NCBI GenBank assembly: GCA_020881915.1
Contig: JAJFPB010000001.1
Span: forward strand, 2,542,001-2,606,000
DNA: 64,000 nucleotides
Source: Paramyrothecium sp. XJ0827
Lineage: Eukaryota > Ascomycota > Sordariomycetes > Hypocreales > Stachybotryaceae
Reading direction: 5' to 3'
The notes beneath the pieces are model-generated. The model saw only the letters and a list, made by a program, of their open reading frames with translations. It had not been told where the DNA came from and ran no database searches. Of this stretch, positions 1-11,784 are shown piece by piece (within the stretch, counting starts at the first letter, position 1; each line of letters starts with the position of its first letter). Position numbers and translations under genes: made by a program.

Positions 1-1088
1 TAGGAATCCACCTCCTCGAGCTCCGCCATGAGCATCTGCCGCTTCCGCAAGTCGCGCTCCTGTCGCTCCTTGAAAGCCGCCTTCTGCTCTTCCGGGGTCA
101 GGTTGAGGTCTCGGATCTCAGCCTCGAGATTCCGCTTGGCCGCTGGCCACTCCCTGCCGGCACGGCGCATCTTGTCCGGATCTGGTGGTGGCCAGAGGCC
201 GGGTTCGCGGTTGAAGCCATTTTCTTCCCAAACCCAGCCGTTGCCACGCTTGTCCTGAGAGATCTTGGGGTTCCCCGCGAGCGGGAAGAACCACATCAAT
301 ACGTTTGAGGTTCCCATGGCCTGAGCCATGTTCGAGAACAAGCCGATGTCGTAAGGGAACTCCAGCTTCTCGAAACGGATTTTCTTGCCGTCTGGCCCAG
401 TGATGTCCCAAAAATCGCGGCCGGATCGTTCTGCAATAACTTCATGCCGATCAATTTCCCAGCCCTCGATCATAGTTCGGTTGAAAATCCAGCTTCTAAG
501 GGTGTTGACGAGCATGATGCCGAGTGCAAGGCAGGTGAAGAAGCAGATTGGCGATAGGAAAGCCAACGAGACGAGAGCCGGGAGGGTTGGACCCAGATAC
601 GCCGGCATATGTCTGACTTCCCAAAGCGAATGGAAACGTTGAGCAATCAGGTAGGCCAGCATCCAGAGCGATACATTGGCGTAGATCAAGAAACGCAGGA
701 AGTGTGGGAACGTCGTCATGGAGACACAGTTCCTCGTCCATGGACAATGGTGATCCATCTTGGGGACGCAACGCCCGCAAAAGCGGCAGTGGTGGGCCCT
801 CGCGGGTTTAGGGGTGGCGCATTTGCTGCACCAGCGGCCTTCTGCCTCTATCACCGTTTCGGAGAAGACATATTGTCCCGGGTCGACGGTCACGGCCTTG
901 TAGTACGTGTACCACAGAACGAGGAGCAAGACGTTGAAGACGTATGTTTCGGACCGAGTCGGAGGACCGGGATCGAGGCTGGAGGTGTGGAAAAGGAATT
1001 GCGAAAAGTAGCCGAGGAAGGATATTAATATACAAACGGTCGGAACGGCAAGCTTCTGAATAAGGGGTGCATCATTGAAGCCCGCCAT
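1..1088 (-). CDS. PFA4: Palmitoyltransferase PFA4 (DHHC family), 3' end outside window
   Basis: Protein S-acyltransferase of the ER membrane; the yeast homologue palmitoylates chitin synthase Chs3 (family knowledge). The frame is open from the ATG at 1088 to the window edge (362 codons, no intron), so the C-terminus is cut off. Visible in order: an N-terminal membrane segment (about residues 10-25), a second at about 45-60, a DPG motif, then the Cys-rich DHHC domain with CRFCGRCVPKMDHHCPW (catalytic Cys about residue 115). Two further membrane segments follow, then a TTxE-like motif (NRTMIEGWE) and a charged Glu/Arg-rich tail. The order TM2-DHHC-TM2 and the short form without ankyrin repeats are those of Pfa4. 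It is divergent from the GT90 gene. The family call is very secure; the Pfa4 subtype rests on tail motifs and length. Confidence 0.93.
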   Translation of the reverse strand, partial: MAGFNDAPLIQKLAVPTVCILISFLGYFSQFLFHTSSLDPGPPTRSETYVFNVLLLVLWYTYYKAVTVDPGQYVFSETVIEAEGRWCSKCATPKPARAHHCRFCGRCVPKMDHHCPWTRNCVSMTTFPHFLRFLIYANVSLWMLAYLIAQRFHSLWEVRHMPAYLGPTLPALVSLAFLSPICFFTCLALGIMLVNTLRSWIFNRTMIEGWEIDRHEVIAERSGRDFWDITGPDGKKIRFEKLEFPYDIGLFSNMAQAMGTSNVLMWFFPLAGNPKISQDKRGNGWVWEENGFNREPGLWPPPDPDKMRRAGREWPAAKRNLEAEIRDLNLTPEEQKAAFKERQERDLRKRQMLMAELEEVDS

Positions 1089-1655
1089 GGCGAGCGAAAG
1101 GTGATAGGGAAGTCCCAGTCTCAGCCAAAAAATTGCCCAATGCTGGAAGACGCGGTCTCCTAAACGCGTTTGTACAAGTCCGTAGCTTACGTAAATTCCA
1201 ACTTGGAATGGCCCCCTTACCTCCCTCAAGACTGTCAATGAAGACTTCTGCATCATCTTATCATCATCCCAAGAATTAAAGCCCAGCCCGAGACCGAAGC
1301 CCTCACAAGGCAGTCCTGAACTTGCTACGAACGACAGCATGTGTGACTGAGGGCCAGGCAGCGACACAGTTGGACCCCATCGTCAGATGGTTGACACCAG
1401 AAATCATGAGCCGGTTTAGGGTAGGACAGATTGCAGGCCTCAGGTGCGAAGCTTCCGCATTCGAGACATGAAGAGATGAACAGTTGCTTACATTTCGCAG
1501 TACTATCCTATCGTGCCTCTATATCCTGCGGAATCTGAAGCGCCATTCACTGGTTGGTACGATATATACCCTGAGTGCCTGGCCCATACCTGTCATTAGC
1601 GCCGGCACTCCCAAGACCTCTGGCAGTTTGTGACCTCCTGACGCTTGAAACACAG
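1089..1655. promoter_or_regulatory. Divergent promoter region PFA4 / GT90 gene
   Basis: About 560 bp between the PFA4 start and the first open exon of the GT90 gene. It should hold both promoters and probably a missing 5' exon of the GT90 gene. I see no clear TATA box and no known factor site. Confidence 0.4.
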
Positions 1656-4528
1656 AATACCCACGGCTATCGTTACTTCTTGTCTTCTTCACAGCCGCTC
1701 TCACTTGCTTTGCTGGGAGTTTCTTTACCACATGGCTCCCCAAGACTCGTGGGCGTTTTAATTCGTCCCGGCGGGGTTTGGACAGGCCAACGCTAGACAC
1801 CGCTGCGGACGAGGTGCTGTCTCAAGAGTCCGTGAACAACTTGCCTGTTCGTCCGCACCGGCTTTCGATTCTTACAATAGCCCTATGTATCACCGCAAGA
1901 TCGGAAATTTTCCACTATGTGAACCGACATCAACAATGTTCAACACCGGGTTTAGAGGTAAGTCATGTTCACCTCCACCTTTACCTCCACCTACTCCACG
2001 CCACATTGTTTGCTAACACCGAATAGCCAATTCTCTGTATACTATTGTTTGGTTATGATATCTACTCAACTCAAAAGAAATGGACCGTCCCAGTCCCCGA
2101 TGATCCAGACGATCCATGGCGCAGTTTTTTCGACGACGTTTATGACTGGTTGAGTGACCCACGAGTCCTTATTGCTCTGGCGTTTTTCGGGACGTTCATG
2201 TACACCATCGGCGTTTACCTTGCTCTTGGCCAATTTACGAGATCAACGTACTTCTGTTCCAACCTTACTGACAGCCGTGCTAAAACCGTCTCTCTGCAAT
2301 GGCTTGGCATCGCGCTTGATGCCGCACTTATCGTGCTCCTCTGGCGGGCCCTAGCATGGGCAAGAAATATGCAGCTCCGGTTGAGGATGCTTGGAGCATT
2401 TTTCATGCTTTCATGTCTTTTTATTGGGCTGATCGGCATTATTAACCTTGTCATTTTTGGTTCCCATGGGCGGGAACCTGCGTTTGGATCATTGTACAAT
2501 TTCGATGTTCTGGCCGATGGCATTATTCTTGTTCTTTTCTTCGTCTCAGCGAGCTCGTGGTTCTCGGAGCAAACACCACTAGCGCCCATAAGTATGATCA
2601 CAACCTTGGTCGGTTTGTGGGCTTCATTGGACAACATCAGGAGGGCGGGAAGTTGGACAGGTTCCACCAAAACCGGTGCTGTCTTACCACTCTGGCTCAT
2701 CTTGGGGGGAAACGTGCTGTTCATATACTGTCAGGACCTCCGCAGTTTCCTGTTCCTAAGGCGGCCTGCATTCACCGCCCTGCTCTCAATACTTGTCCTT
2801 TCAGCAACCATCCACGCTTTCAACAAGCCGAATGAAGTCTTCAGAGCCCGCCATCCTATCGATGACTTGATGTTCCGGGCCCAGAACCAACATGAGCAGT
2901 GGATGAAGGAAGTAAGAATGAGTACGACTCTTCGTGCGGCTCTGCAAACGTATCAGGAACGTCACGATGGAAGACTGCCGCCGCCTCAATTTGACGCATG
3001 GTTTCAGTATTCAAGCGGATCGTTGGTAATAGACGAATTTCGACAAATAGATGAAGATCTAAGACCGTTCTGGAACCTCGCACCACATGCGATTCGGGAT
3101 CGTGTAGATCGCATGATGAGCTATCCCGGCGTTGCATCTGTCACCATCAAAGACGGTGAAGTTTCTGAGAGTGATACAGGTGACGCAGGCGACAACGAGG
3201 ATTTGAAAGAACTGGCTGGATTGATCAGAAAGTTCTCTAAAAGTCTTCCAGATATGGTTCTCCCAATCAACCTGGGGCAAACACCGCGAATATTAACCGC
3301 ATGGGAGCATGCGTTTCCACGACGCTCGGCCGAGCCCAAGGCCATGGCTCATTTTACGCCAAGGGATGTCAGGGACAGCTCAGCTCCTCCTCTGGGGAGT
3401 CAGGCGATGAAGGAAGATTTTGGGCAAATATTGATGCGGAGTTGCCCTCCCGGCTCTCAGGCCAGGACCCAAGCGCACTGGCAATTTGAGCGATTGTGCA
3501 TTGACTGCTTGGAGAGTCATTCCCGGAAGTCCCTCTTTATCGACTGGGATAGGTCTTTGGATGTCTGTGCACAGCCTGATTTGACTTCCTTACATGGCTT
3601 CTTCATGGCCAACCCTCGTCTTTCGCCCATTGAAGAGCTTCTGCCACTGTTTGGGCCCTTCAAAACCGAAGGGTTTAGGGATATTATTATCCCACTACCA
3701 AAATCCAGACTGGAGACCCCCGACAACAAATGGAAATTCTCCAGGCAACATGACGCACTATTCTACAGAGGTACCGCTGGAAGGCAGGCGGTCAGCCCGC
3801 ACAGCCTACGAGGTAATCACAAGTACCGGTTTCTGCATCTCGTTAGGAGTCATGATCCTCGGGACGAGGTCTCCATGATTCTACCGGCCCAAGGATCCGA
3901 AGAGGACTTCGCCCACGAAAAGGTCTCAACGACGAAAGCGAACGCGGCTTTGCCTTTCACAGCTGGAATAGGGGAGCTAAGTGACTGCGTAGGCGAGAGC
4001 TGCCAACTGCTGGAGCGGGCGTATGGTGCACGGGAGGATACCGCCGAGCCATTGGAGTATCGCTACGTGCTCCTACTGGACGAAGACGAGGGTCCACCGA
4101 CACAGCTGCTTCGTACACTGCGGTCCAACAGCGTACCATTTGTCTCGACGATTTTCCGCAACTGGTACACCGAGCGACTAACACCCTGGTTACATTTCGT
4201 CCCCATTGACTTGAGGTATCAGGCCCTGCATACGACACTCGCCTACTTCAGCGGAACCGTGGACCGACCGCCGATCAACAGTAATCCAAGAATGCTCAAG
4301 GAACAGACCAAAAACGCCCAGTGGATTGTGGAGCGAGGCCAAAAGTGGACAAAGGAAGCAATCGGTGAGCGGGACATGGAGGTTTACCTCTTCCGGTTAT
4401 TGTTAGAATGGGGACGCCTCATCAATGATCAGAGGGAACTTCTCAGCTTCCACATTGATGAAGCTGGAAAACACGTGAATGCTCCGTGGAAGCCACCGGG
4501 AAGCACGGGCACCAACGAACAGACCTAA
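1656..4528 (+). CDS. CAP10-like glycosyltransferase family 90 protein, membrane-anchored
   Basis: Putative Golgi/ER glycosyltransferase of the CAP10/GT90 family (fungal members include the cryptococcal xylosyltransferase Cxt1). An open exon runs to 1957, followed by an intron 1958-2026 (GTAAGT, branch GCTAAC, AG) and a long exon 2027-4528. The N-terminal part shows a signal-anchor-like stretch (LSLLLVFFTAALTCF) and several hydrophobic segments within the next 300 residues. The last 350 residues carry the CAP10 features: FFMANPRLSPIEELLP, a KWKFSRQHDALFYRGTAGR block, and near the end LLLDEDEGPPTQLLRTLRSN and FIPIDLRY-like FVPIDLRYQALHTTL, matching the LDxDG...S.PFxS...WY core. No in-frame ATG exists in the first open exon after the stop at 1646, so a further 5' exon is needed and the true start is unresolved. 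Donor and substrate are unknown. Confidence 0.85.
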
Positions 4529-5389
4529 CAGGTATGAAGTCTTTTCGGGTTGAATATGTATAATTATGACCTGGGTCTAAGGGAAGCCAATTTTAGGAAG
4601 CCGCGAGAGATTGATCGTTGCTGCTAAAAACTGGTTTAGAAGAAGTCATTAAATGGAAAGTACCCGAGGCAGACCGCTGTGTTTTGCAAGCGAGGACGCT
4701 TGAAGAGATTGGCAACGGAGATTGCTGATCCGAGGGCTCATCGTGGACCTGTGAAGTCAGCGCAAGGCGAGGTTGCAGCAGATCTGGTGGCTGTTGTTCA
4801 ATGTACCATTTGTCTACAAGGCGGACTTGGCATCCAAAGGCATGTGCGTCCCAGCAGGGGGGACTGCTTGCGGCTACTCGGTCAAATTTCCAGGAACCTC
4901 ATTCCGACTCTTTTCTTCGGCGAGGGATGGCCCGAGCCGTGCGGTTGCACCATGTAAGCGATGACGGAACTGGATATCTTGGTCTTGAGATTTGCCTTCC
5001 CCTGCCCCTTCCCCCAATCCTTTCTCCTGACTCTCGTGGGACGCCGACTTTTGCAATACTTCATGTCAACCAGGCAGCCTTGAGGCGAAGACAGGGCCGC
5101 TGCAGATGGCAGAGGACGGAGAATATCATGGCGCCAGGCGCGCCAGACGCTGCATTCTGGCAATGATGTGCATCCGGGGAGACGCTGCCGGGAGGGTTTG
5201 AGCAGGGGAGAAGCCAGTGACCGGAAGAAGATCAGGCCAGAAACGGACACGGTAGGTAGCACTGTAGCCTGTGTGTGAGCGCTGGATTTAGACACCTCGG
5301 CATCGTTCGGTAGATAGGGATTTCCTCCCATCTTCCCACCTTGGCCTTCATTTCGAGTTTTGGTCTAGGCTGCAGAGGTGCGCGCCTGT

Positions 5390-5405
5390 CATGCATGCAT
5401 GCATG
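5390..5405. repeat. CATG x4 palindromic microsatellite
   Basis: Four perfect CATG units, self-complementary, directly before a CT-rich tract (about 5412-5470). Confidence 0.8.
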
Positions 5406-5669
5406 TCTCCTCAACCCCTTCTGCTCCCTTCCCTTCCCTCCCATTTTCTTTCCTTTCCTTTCCTTTTGCTGTGCCCGCCCCCTTTCTCCTGCTATTCAAG
5501 GCAGTCCGTGACCAGAACTGGCAAGGCCCTGGGCGGGTGGGCGGCCAAGGGTCTCCGGGCGGAAGGCCGACTCACCCACGTAAGTCGCGCAAGTCTGTAT
5601 GGAGTAACTGATGCGGTGTGCGAGCAGCGAGGCTCGTCATCGACCCTCACTGATCACGAAGGGACAGAA

Positions 5670-5710
5670 TTTTTATTTTATTTATTTATCAATTATTTAT
5701 TTATTTATTT
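5670..5710. repeat. ATTT microsatellite
   Basis: About ten imperfect TTTA/ATTT units, interrupted once by TCAA. It gives an AT-rich patch in otherwise GC-balanced DNA. Confidence 0.85.
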
Positions 5711-7440
5711 GGATGGGGACCCAGTGCAACGGAGCAGCGATCCGTCGTTAACCGTAGGCTTGCAAGAATTAGACAGCAGCACGTTGAGAATAGTGTGCAA
5801 GAGGGTGGAGAGGAGAGGAGAAGAGAGGCTTTTTGGCTGGGGTTGTCTTGACATCTAACTTATGCGGTATGTCGGTGAGGTATTTGACTGTTGCGAGATG
5901 GGCGAATAGGTAGCAATATTGAGATGCCTACCTTGCCTACCTAGCCTGAGTAAGGTAGTTGGGAAAACAAATTACTCGCGTGAGGTAACTCATGCATCGG
6001 CTTCGTGAGGGGGGAGAGTACGGAAGTTTCCGGCTCAACCAGATCCAGCAGCCTCAACTCATGTAAGTTTGTCTGCACATGCGCGTAGAAGATGGGGATG
6101 AGTCGCGCCATCTTGATCTTTGGCTGTAGACTAATCAACATACCTTACTAGTAGTAGTAGGCAACTGTAGTATGTTCGGTGCAAAGGGTGTACCCCCACC
6201 ATCTGTTCCCTTTCCCCCAGCCACCTCCCTTTTCTTCAGCGTCTGCCACGGTATTTGGTGGTGCTCTAAGCATGGCACCATCATGGAGCAGACCGGTGTC
6301 TGATTTGCAGGATTGGTCCGGTTGTTCTCCCCCACCCCCAGTCTCCTATACCCAGTAGGTAAGGTACGTCGGGTAAACAGCTCTAGACCCTACAGGAGGT
6401 GGACTATTCACCGAGCTGCAGATTCTTGCAGTGCGGCTTTGATACTGCCAAGGAGGAGCATGCGCGGTGCAACTTCACGTCAAGGTGCTCGGCCACTGCG
6501 CCCCTCTGTTCTGCCTTTGCAGGATTTCAATGCCATTGCCACTCACAAACAATAACATAGACAGCCTGCCGAAGATCCATGAACTGGATGGCCCCTGCTC
6601 GTGGCTTGGACCTGTCGGGCAGACAGCTTCACACGTGCTGCCCTGGGGGGGACTGTTTTCGCAGATCCCTAGCTTCTGATGTCCTGCTGCAGTTCGCCGG
6701 CTTGCTGAACAACGTCATCTTCACGGGGCGTCGCCCATTGCGCCGGATTTTCCACCCCCTTTCTGACTGTTGACCAGGACAGCAGCTGGTATAAAAATAG
6801 CGACCTCCCATAGTTGCTGATGGTAGGTATCATTGGGGTGGGAAGCTGGCGCCCTGCCATACGACGATTTGGGTCACCTTGACGGGCTGATATCCTCACG
6901 AGCAAAGTAATGGCTCATTGCAGCCTCGTCAACCCAGAGACCAGAGGGCACTGTGAAGTCTGCTCACTCGCTCTCGATGAACCAAAACACCGTACTGAGG
7001 CAAACAAGGTAAGATGGCGACAGTCCAATCGATTTCGAAAGGTTGACGAGGCCGTCACTATGCTACCTACTAGTAGGCACCAACACGGTCAGCCACGGAA
7101 TGACAGGTTACGAGATCCACCTTCAAGGTAAAGTAAAGCCGGATAGCGTGTCTGTCCTCCCAGGTAGTGACTTAGTAGTCTATGTATCTACGCTAGTACC
7201 TTCTATAAGTGAAGTAGGGCATTGGACTCTCACGGGGCCGGAGCTCAGCTTGCACTATTTTCCACTTTGCGGGTTCCCCAGCCACCTGCAACTGCCGTAG
7301 TCCCGATCTCGACGCCTACTACTGCGAGCGAGGTGAACCACCAGACGTGACCTTGGCTGGCCTGGGAAAATCATCAACTCGAGGATTTCCACTAAATCGA
7401 CCGTGCGTGCATTACCGTGCGTGTGATTGCCTTGCCATGC

Positions 7441-7512
7441 TTTCCCTTTCCTCTGCTTCCCTTCCCTTCCCTCCCCTTCCCTTCCCTTCCCTCCCCTTCC
7501 CTTCCCTTCCCT
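7441..7512. repeat. Homopyrimidine tract built of CCCTT units
   Basis: About 72 nt almost purely C and T, with a 20-bp higher-order period (the CTCCCCTT word recurs 20 bp apart). The complement has many GGG runs separated by AA, so it can form G-quadruplexes, and the duplex can form a triplex. Confidence 0.85.
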
Positions 7513-7809
7513 ACGCTTGCCTTGCCTATGCTCCAGGTAGAGCGAGGCACAGTAGTGCCGGCCCGCGTCGAAGCCTCTGCGCTTCCTCGGCTCACTCCCA
7601 CCCCAAGCTATTGTGACCTGTAGGCGGCGCCATTCCCCAGCTCCGCCCGCACAAAATCAAAACAAAACAAAACGCACAGAAATCGAACGGCCTGCCCCTC
7701 ATTCTTGTTTCCTTCCCGCTTTTCCGGCTCTTTTTTTGCCTGGTCCGAAGTGGGGTCCGCGAATCCCAAGGTGAGGTCTTAATATTCACTCGGGCAGACA
7801 GCGGCGCCT

Positions 7810-7815
7810 TATAAA
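7810..7815 (+). promoter_or_regulatory. TATA-like box, candidate core promoter
   Basis: TATAAA about 1.07 kb upstream of the ATG at 8888. It is followed by CT-rich DNA, the usual setting of fungal transcription starts. A second match (TATAAAAA) lies at 6790-6797. Neither is proven. Confidence 0.3.
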
Positions 7816-8887
7816 CTCAAGGTACCGCTACCGTACCACATCTACCTACCTCGCCTTGCCTCAACCTGCCTTGCCTTACCATACTTACATACCATGCCAT
7901 ACCTTACCTTACCAGACCTTTATCCTTTACCTTGACCTTGGGGATCTTTCTGCCAAGCCAGGCCCTTAACACCACTCACGCTGCGCCGCGCACCGCAGCA
8001 CGCACCGTAACGCACCGCACCACACCACACCACACTCCGGGAATCATTCCAAGGTAAGGTACTTTACGTTACTTGTCAACCCTGCAATTTTACACCTACA
8101 CATCTCGGTACCCCGCCAGTGCTCTCCTCATCCGCCTCCGTTCAGTACCAACCGAGCGTACAGGTCTAGACTGCACACCTTGCCTTGCCTTGCCTTGCCT
8201 TACCTGGCTTTACGGACACACAACGTGCAAATCTAGCAGCCGCCGACGCCGCCTGGATTGTACGCCTGGGCCTCCGAATAGTTACATTCGCACCCCGTCC
8301 CGTCCCATTAGACTTACACACATCCCTACCCTTCCCACCTTATCATACAGCACCATCTCCTGACCTATATACGGACACCTCAACCCTAGCTACCCTACCT
8401 TACCTTACCTAAAGTACCTGCTGCTGCCCGCTTCGGGCTTGCTTCATCTTATTACTCGAGCTTCTTGTCTCGTCTTGCTCACGGCTGGTATTACTGTCTA
8501 TTGTTTTGCTACTTGCTAGTCGCGACTTAGGCTTATCTGCATCACATACTTTCGTTTATTATACTTTTTTTTTTTGTTCGAGCCGCACACCAAGAACTCG
8601 ACGCCTGCACTGAGTGCGTCTTCGTCCTCGTTACCCACGGCAGAGACACGGTCCCCCAACCACATCACTCTTTTTCTTTCTGCAGTTTTCCTGACGCTCC
8701 CTATATTCTGTACAGAAAGACATCTTCTAGGTCATCGTGCTCAACATCGTGCTCAAAATCGTCCTCGCTGAGACGTCACTGCTCATAATTGCGGCGTTCC
8801 CTTTGCTGGGCAACTCGGCCCGACGTTGGCTCTCAACAACACGATAATGGGCCCGGACCGCTCGCCCACCTTCTACTGCACGCAGCG

Positions 8888-10920
8888 ATGAATCCTATTC
8901 ACATGCTGGCTGATGCTCCTCAAGCTTCTGGTCAGCCCTCGGCCTCGCCTCCGATTTCCGCTGCCACTCCAGCGCCGACCAATGCCCCGGCTGCCGCTTC
9001 AGTGACCGGGTTTACTGTTGTGTCCGCTGCTGCCGCAACTTCCCCGGTCGCGGCAGCGGCGGCGGTACCACCAGCAGCAACAGCGCCACCGCCGCCGCTA
9101 CCACCTCTGACGGGCCCGAGCCCGTCCCCGGCTCCCGTCCCCGGGTTGCACGACAACCCGCTGCATCAACCGGCTGCTGCATCGGCATCACCGTCCCATC
9201 ACCATGTCTACCACCCTTCGTCACCACCAATGAGGAAGGACACGAGCTCCTCCATCTCTACCCAGGCCACCACGGCTACATTGGCGTCCACAGAGACCAG
9301 CAACACATCGTACAGTGCCGACACCTCTCCTAACCTGCACCAGTCTATTTTTTCTGTCAAGGATGGTTCCGACGTCTCTAACAGTCGTCGAACCAGCAGG
9401 AGACGCACCGGTCCTCTTTCCCAACAATCAAGGGAGCGCGCCGCCTTGATCAGGAAGCTAGGCGCTTGCAATGATTGCCGCCGCCGAAGAGTTGCTGTAA
9501 GCTACCCGTTCATGCCTCGGCGAGCGTTCGCCTTCTTGCTCGCCTCCTTGCTCTTCCTGCGCTGACAAGCTACGCTTGGCACCCGTCAAAAAGTGCCATC
9601 CAAGCCACCACAACCTGACGTGGGAGGATGTCGTCAACAAGTATCACAGGTCGCATAGCCCGAGCATCCAAGACATCGCGCCGTCCGTCGCGGCAGCCAG
9701 ACCCCTGAGTCCCGCGCCCGCCTTGGCCGACACCCAGCCAATCTTCGCCCACGACTCGCAAGAGATGGATCTCGATCCGTCCACGCCGACCCATCCGCTG
9801 CCTGGCCGACTCCCCCTGAGCGAAGCGCGCATGCGCACCCCGCTACCTTCTGGTCCACGGTTGGAGAAGTCCCTGTCTCTACCGGGGATCGAAAGCCTCA
9901 AGAACGATTTGCAGGCCAATGCCTCGCAAATACTATCAGCATCTAGCCGAAGCCGTTATAGCATTGTTCATTGTCTTTTCCTTTTCTGGCAGGACGACGA
10001 CGACGCACTCGCCGTCTCGAATGCTGCTAGGGAGCTAGCTGATGTCATGGACAAATACTACCACTATACGTTTCAAATTCAGCCCATTCCTTCCTCGGAC
10101 AGCTTCAGGAGCTCATCGAGGTGGCTGTCCCGACAAGTCTCTGATTTTGTTGAAGATCGCGACCAGCGCGACGTTTTAAAAATACTCTATTATGGAGGGC
10201 ATACCTATCTCGATGAGAATAGGGACATGGTCCTCGCCAGGTGAGTCGCGTGATTGCAACGTGGAATGACCTGACCCCGTCCTCTGGCCCTCCTTCAAGC
10301 ACAAGGCACTCATCAAGGCATCCTTCAGTTCACGGGACTATACCAAGGCATCGACCATTCGTTGGAGTAGTATCCAGCAGATCCTGGAAGAGGCCTGTTC
10401 AGACTCGCTGATTGTCATGGATGCTGCCTACTTCCCATCTTCCAAGCTCATCCGGCAGCGTGGAGTGCTGGAGCTGGTTGCAGCTTCTGTTTCCGAGAAG
10501 CACTTTTCCGCCATTGATCGTTGCGTCTTCACCCGAGCTGTTGCCGAGCAGCTACGAACCCGTGCGATTCGACAGAAGCCACTCTCCGCAGCTGAGTTGC
10601 ATTCCGCGCTGCTGTCCAGCTACCCAAGGATTGTGCAGGATCCGCACCCTGAACAAGACATCATTACTAGTTTTCCTGCTCCCTTTCACACCATGATTTC
10701 GAGCACATCCAACCTTCCTTCCATTCTCTTGGCTCCTCTTCAACCAAACAGCCCCCGACGGAACAGCTTTCTGTTCGAGAACAATCCTCAGATCCACCTC
10801 TCAATAACGTTGAACGACGACAATGTAGACGTTGACAGCTGGAATGCTTGGTTACGACTCATGCCCGAAGGGATTCGAGATGTCAAGGTTGAGGGACCTT
10901 TTCGGTTGACGAACAGGTAG
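8888..10920 (+). CDS. Half-zinc-cluster protein with cysteine-less caspase-like domain, unknown function
   Basis: A 615-residue protein; exons 8888-9496, 9594-10240 and 10329-10920 (introns 97 and 88 nt, frames fit exactly). Residues 1-180 are Ala/Pro/Ser-rich low complexity. At 194-204 there is a CX2CX6C motif (CNDCRRRRVAC) followed by HPSHH: it matches the first half of a Zn2Cys6 cluster, with no second half. A Ser/Pro linker follows. Then about 320-480 resembles a caspase-fold domain: a basic/aromatic strand ending LKILYYGGHTY (His406 in the catalytic-His place), then SLIVMDAAYF where caspases have D-x-C (Ala452 replaces Cys), then LVAASVSEKH and FTRAVAEQL. The C-terminus has WLRLMPEGIRDVKVEG. 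I recognise no named family. The start is the first ATG in frame. The caspase relation is my inference from motif order. Confidence 0.8.
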
Positions 10921-11784
10921 ACGGGCATCTCACTCAGCGTTTCGTGGAGATAGCGAACTGCCCAACGCGACATGATGGCCGAACAAGACACACTGCATGA
11001 CCGGACGAGGCCGTCGTCATCATGATAGTAGTCAGGGGACAGGCCGTGCGCAACCTGAAGAGCGCGACGACGAGTTTACGAGATACCGAACATATACGAT
11101 TATGAGAGACGATTAGATTTATGTAGCATATTCTGGGAAGTTTGCATTGCATGTTGATGGGGTACGCATCGCATCTGAAGTGGCATAGCGCTTGGGCCGG
11201 GGTTTGACATAAAAAGAGCATGAATGAATGAGATGTGATAGGATAGGCACGACATTCAGGATGATGCACGAGGTCCAAGGTAGGACGCGGAAATCATTAG
11301 ATGCCAATTGAACGATGATTTGGTGTCAGTTGATGAAAACAATGAACTACCTAGTAGTTCATGTATGCACTTATCTGAGGTACCTTAGCTCGGGTGAGGT
11401 ATCTCAGGGTAAGGCGAGGCAAGATCATATTGGGCATGCTGTGATGCAGTAGCCGAGCGCGATGGGCTTTGCGTAAAGGAGCGTTTGCTGGTAAAGTGTG
11501 GACAAGTAAGCCGAGGTACCCTGAGGTAGGTACCGGTAGGAAAGGTACAGCAGTTGAGGTGAATGGGTCGGGTCCTTCCGAGTGGGGCTGCGCCGTTGCC
11601 GAGCAACGTCACCAAACACGTCGCTTGCCCATAACAAGGCCTGCAATCCGACCATGGCACTCCGCAACTTCATCAGCCGCCGACCGCCCCTTGCACCAGC
11701 ATGCAACAGCACCGCTGCTCACATTTATAACTATCTTGTTTTCACTAACCCCCTCACAGCCGGATCAGAAGATCCTCTATCGTC
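10921..11784. other. Intergenic region with AGGTA-type words
   Basis: 864 bp between the half-zinc-cluster gene and the BRCT gene, in tandem. It contains a cluster of GAGGTACC/AGGTAGGTACC words around 11375-11546. No coding frame is credible. It presumably holds a terminator and then the BRCT gene promoter. Confidence 0.4.

Larger units (their letters stand above)
4529..8887. other. 4.36 kb gene-free stretch with pyrimidine tracts and short repeats
   Basis: No open frame here looks coding: the longest are about 150 codons and low-complexity. It holds a CATG x4 palindrome (5390-5405), CT tracts (about 5412-5470, 7441-7512), an ATTT microsatellite (5670-5710), and many CCTTACC/AGGTAAGG words, mostly after 5900. 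Two TATA-like boxes are present on the plus strand (6790, 7810). It is most simply a long promoter and 5' leader of the gene at 8888. Confidence 0.6.

Noticed and set aside
10241..10305. Apparent frame break between exons 2 and 3 of the pseudo-caspase gene
   Set aside because: Using the acceptor ending at 10328 restores the frame exactly, so no frameshift is needed.
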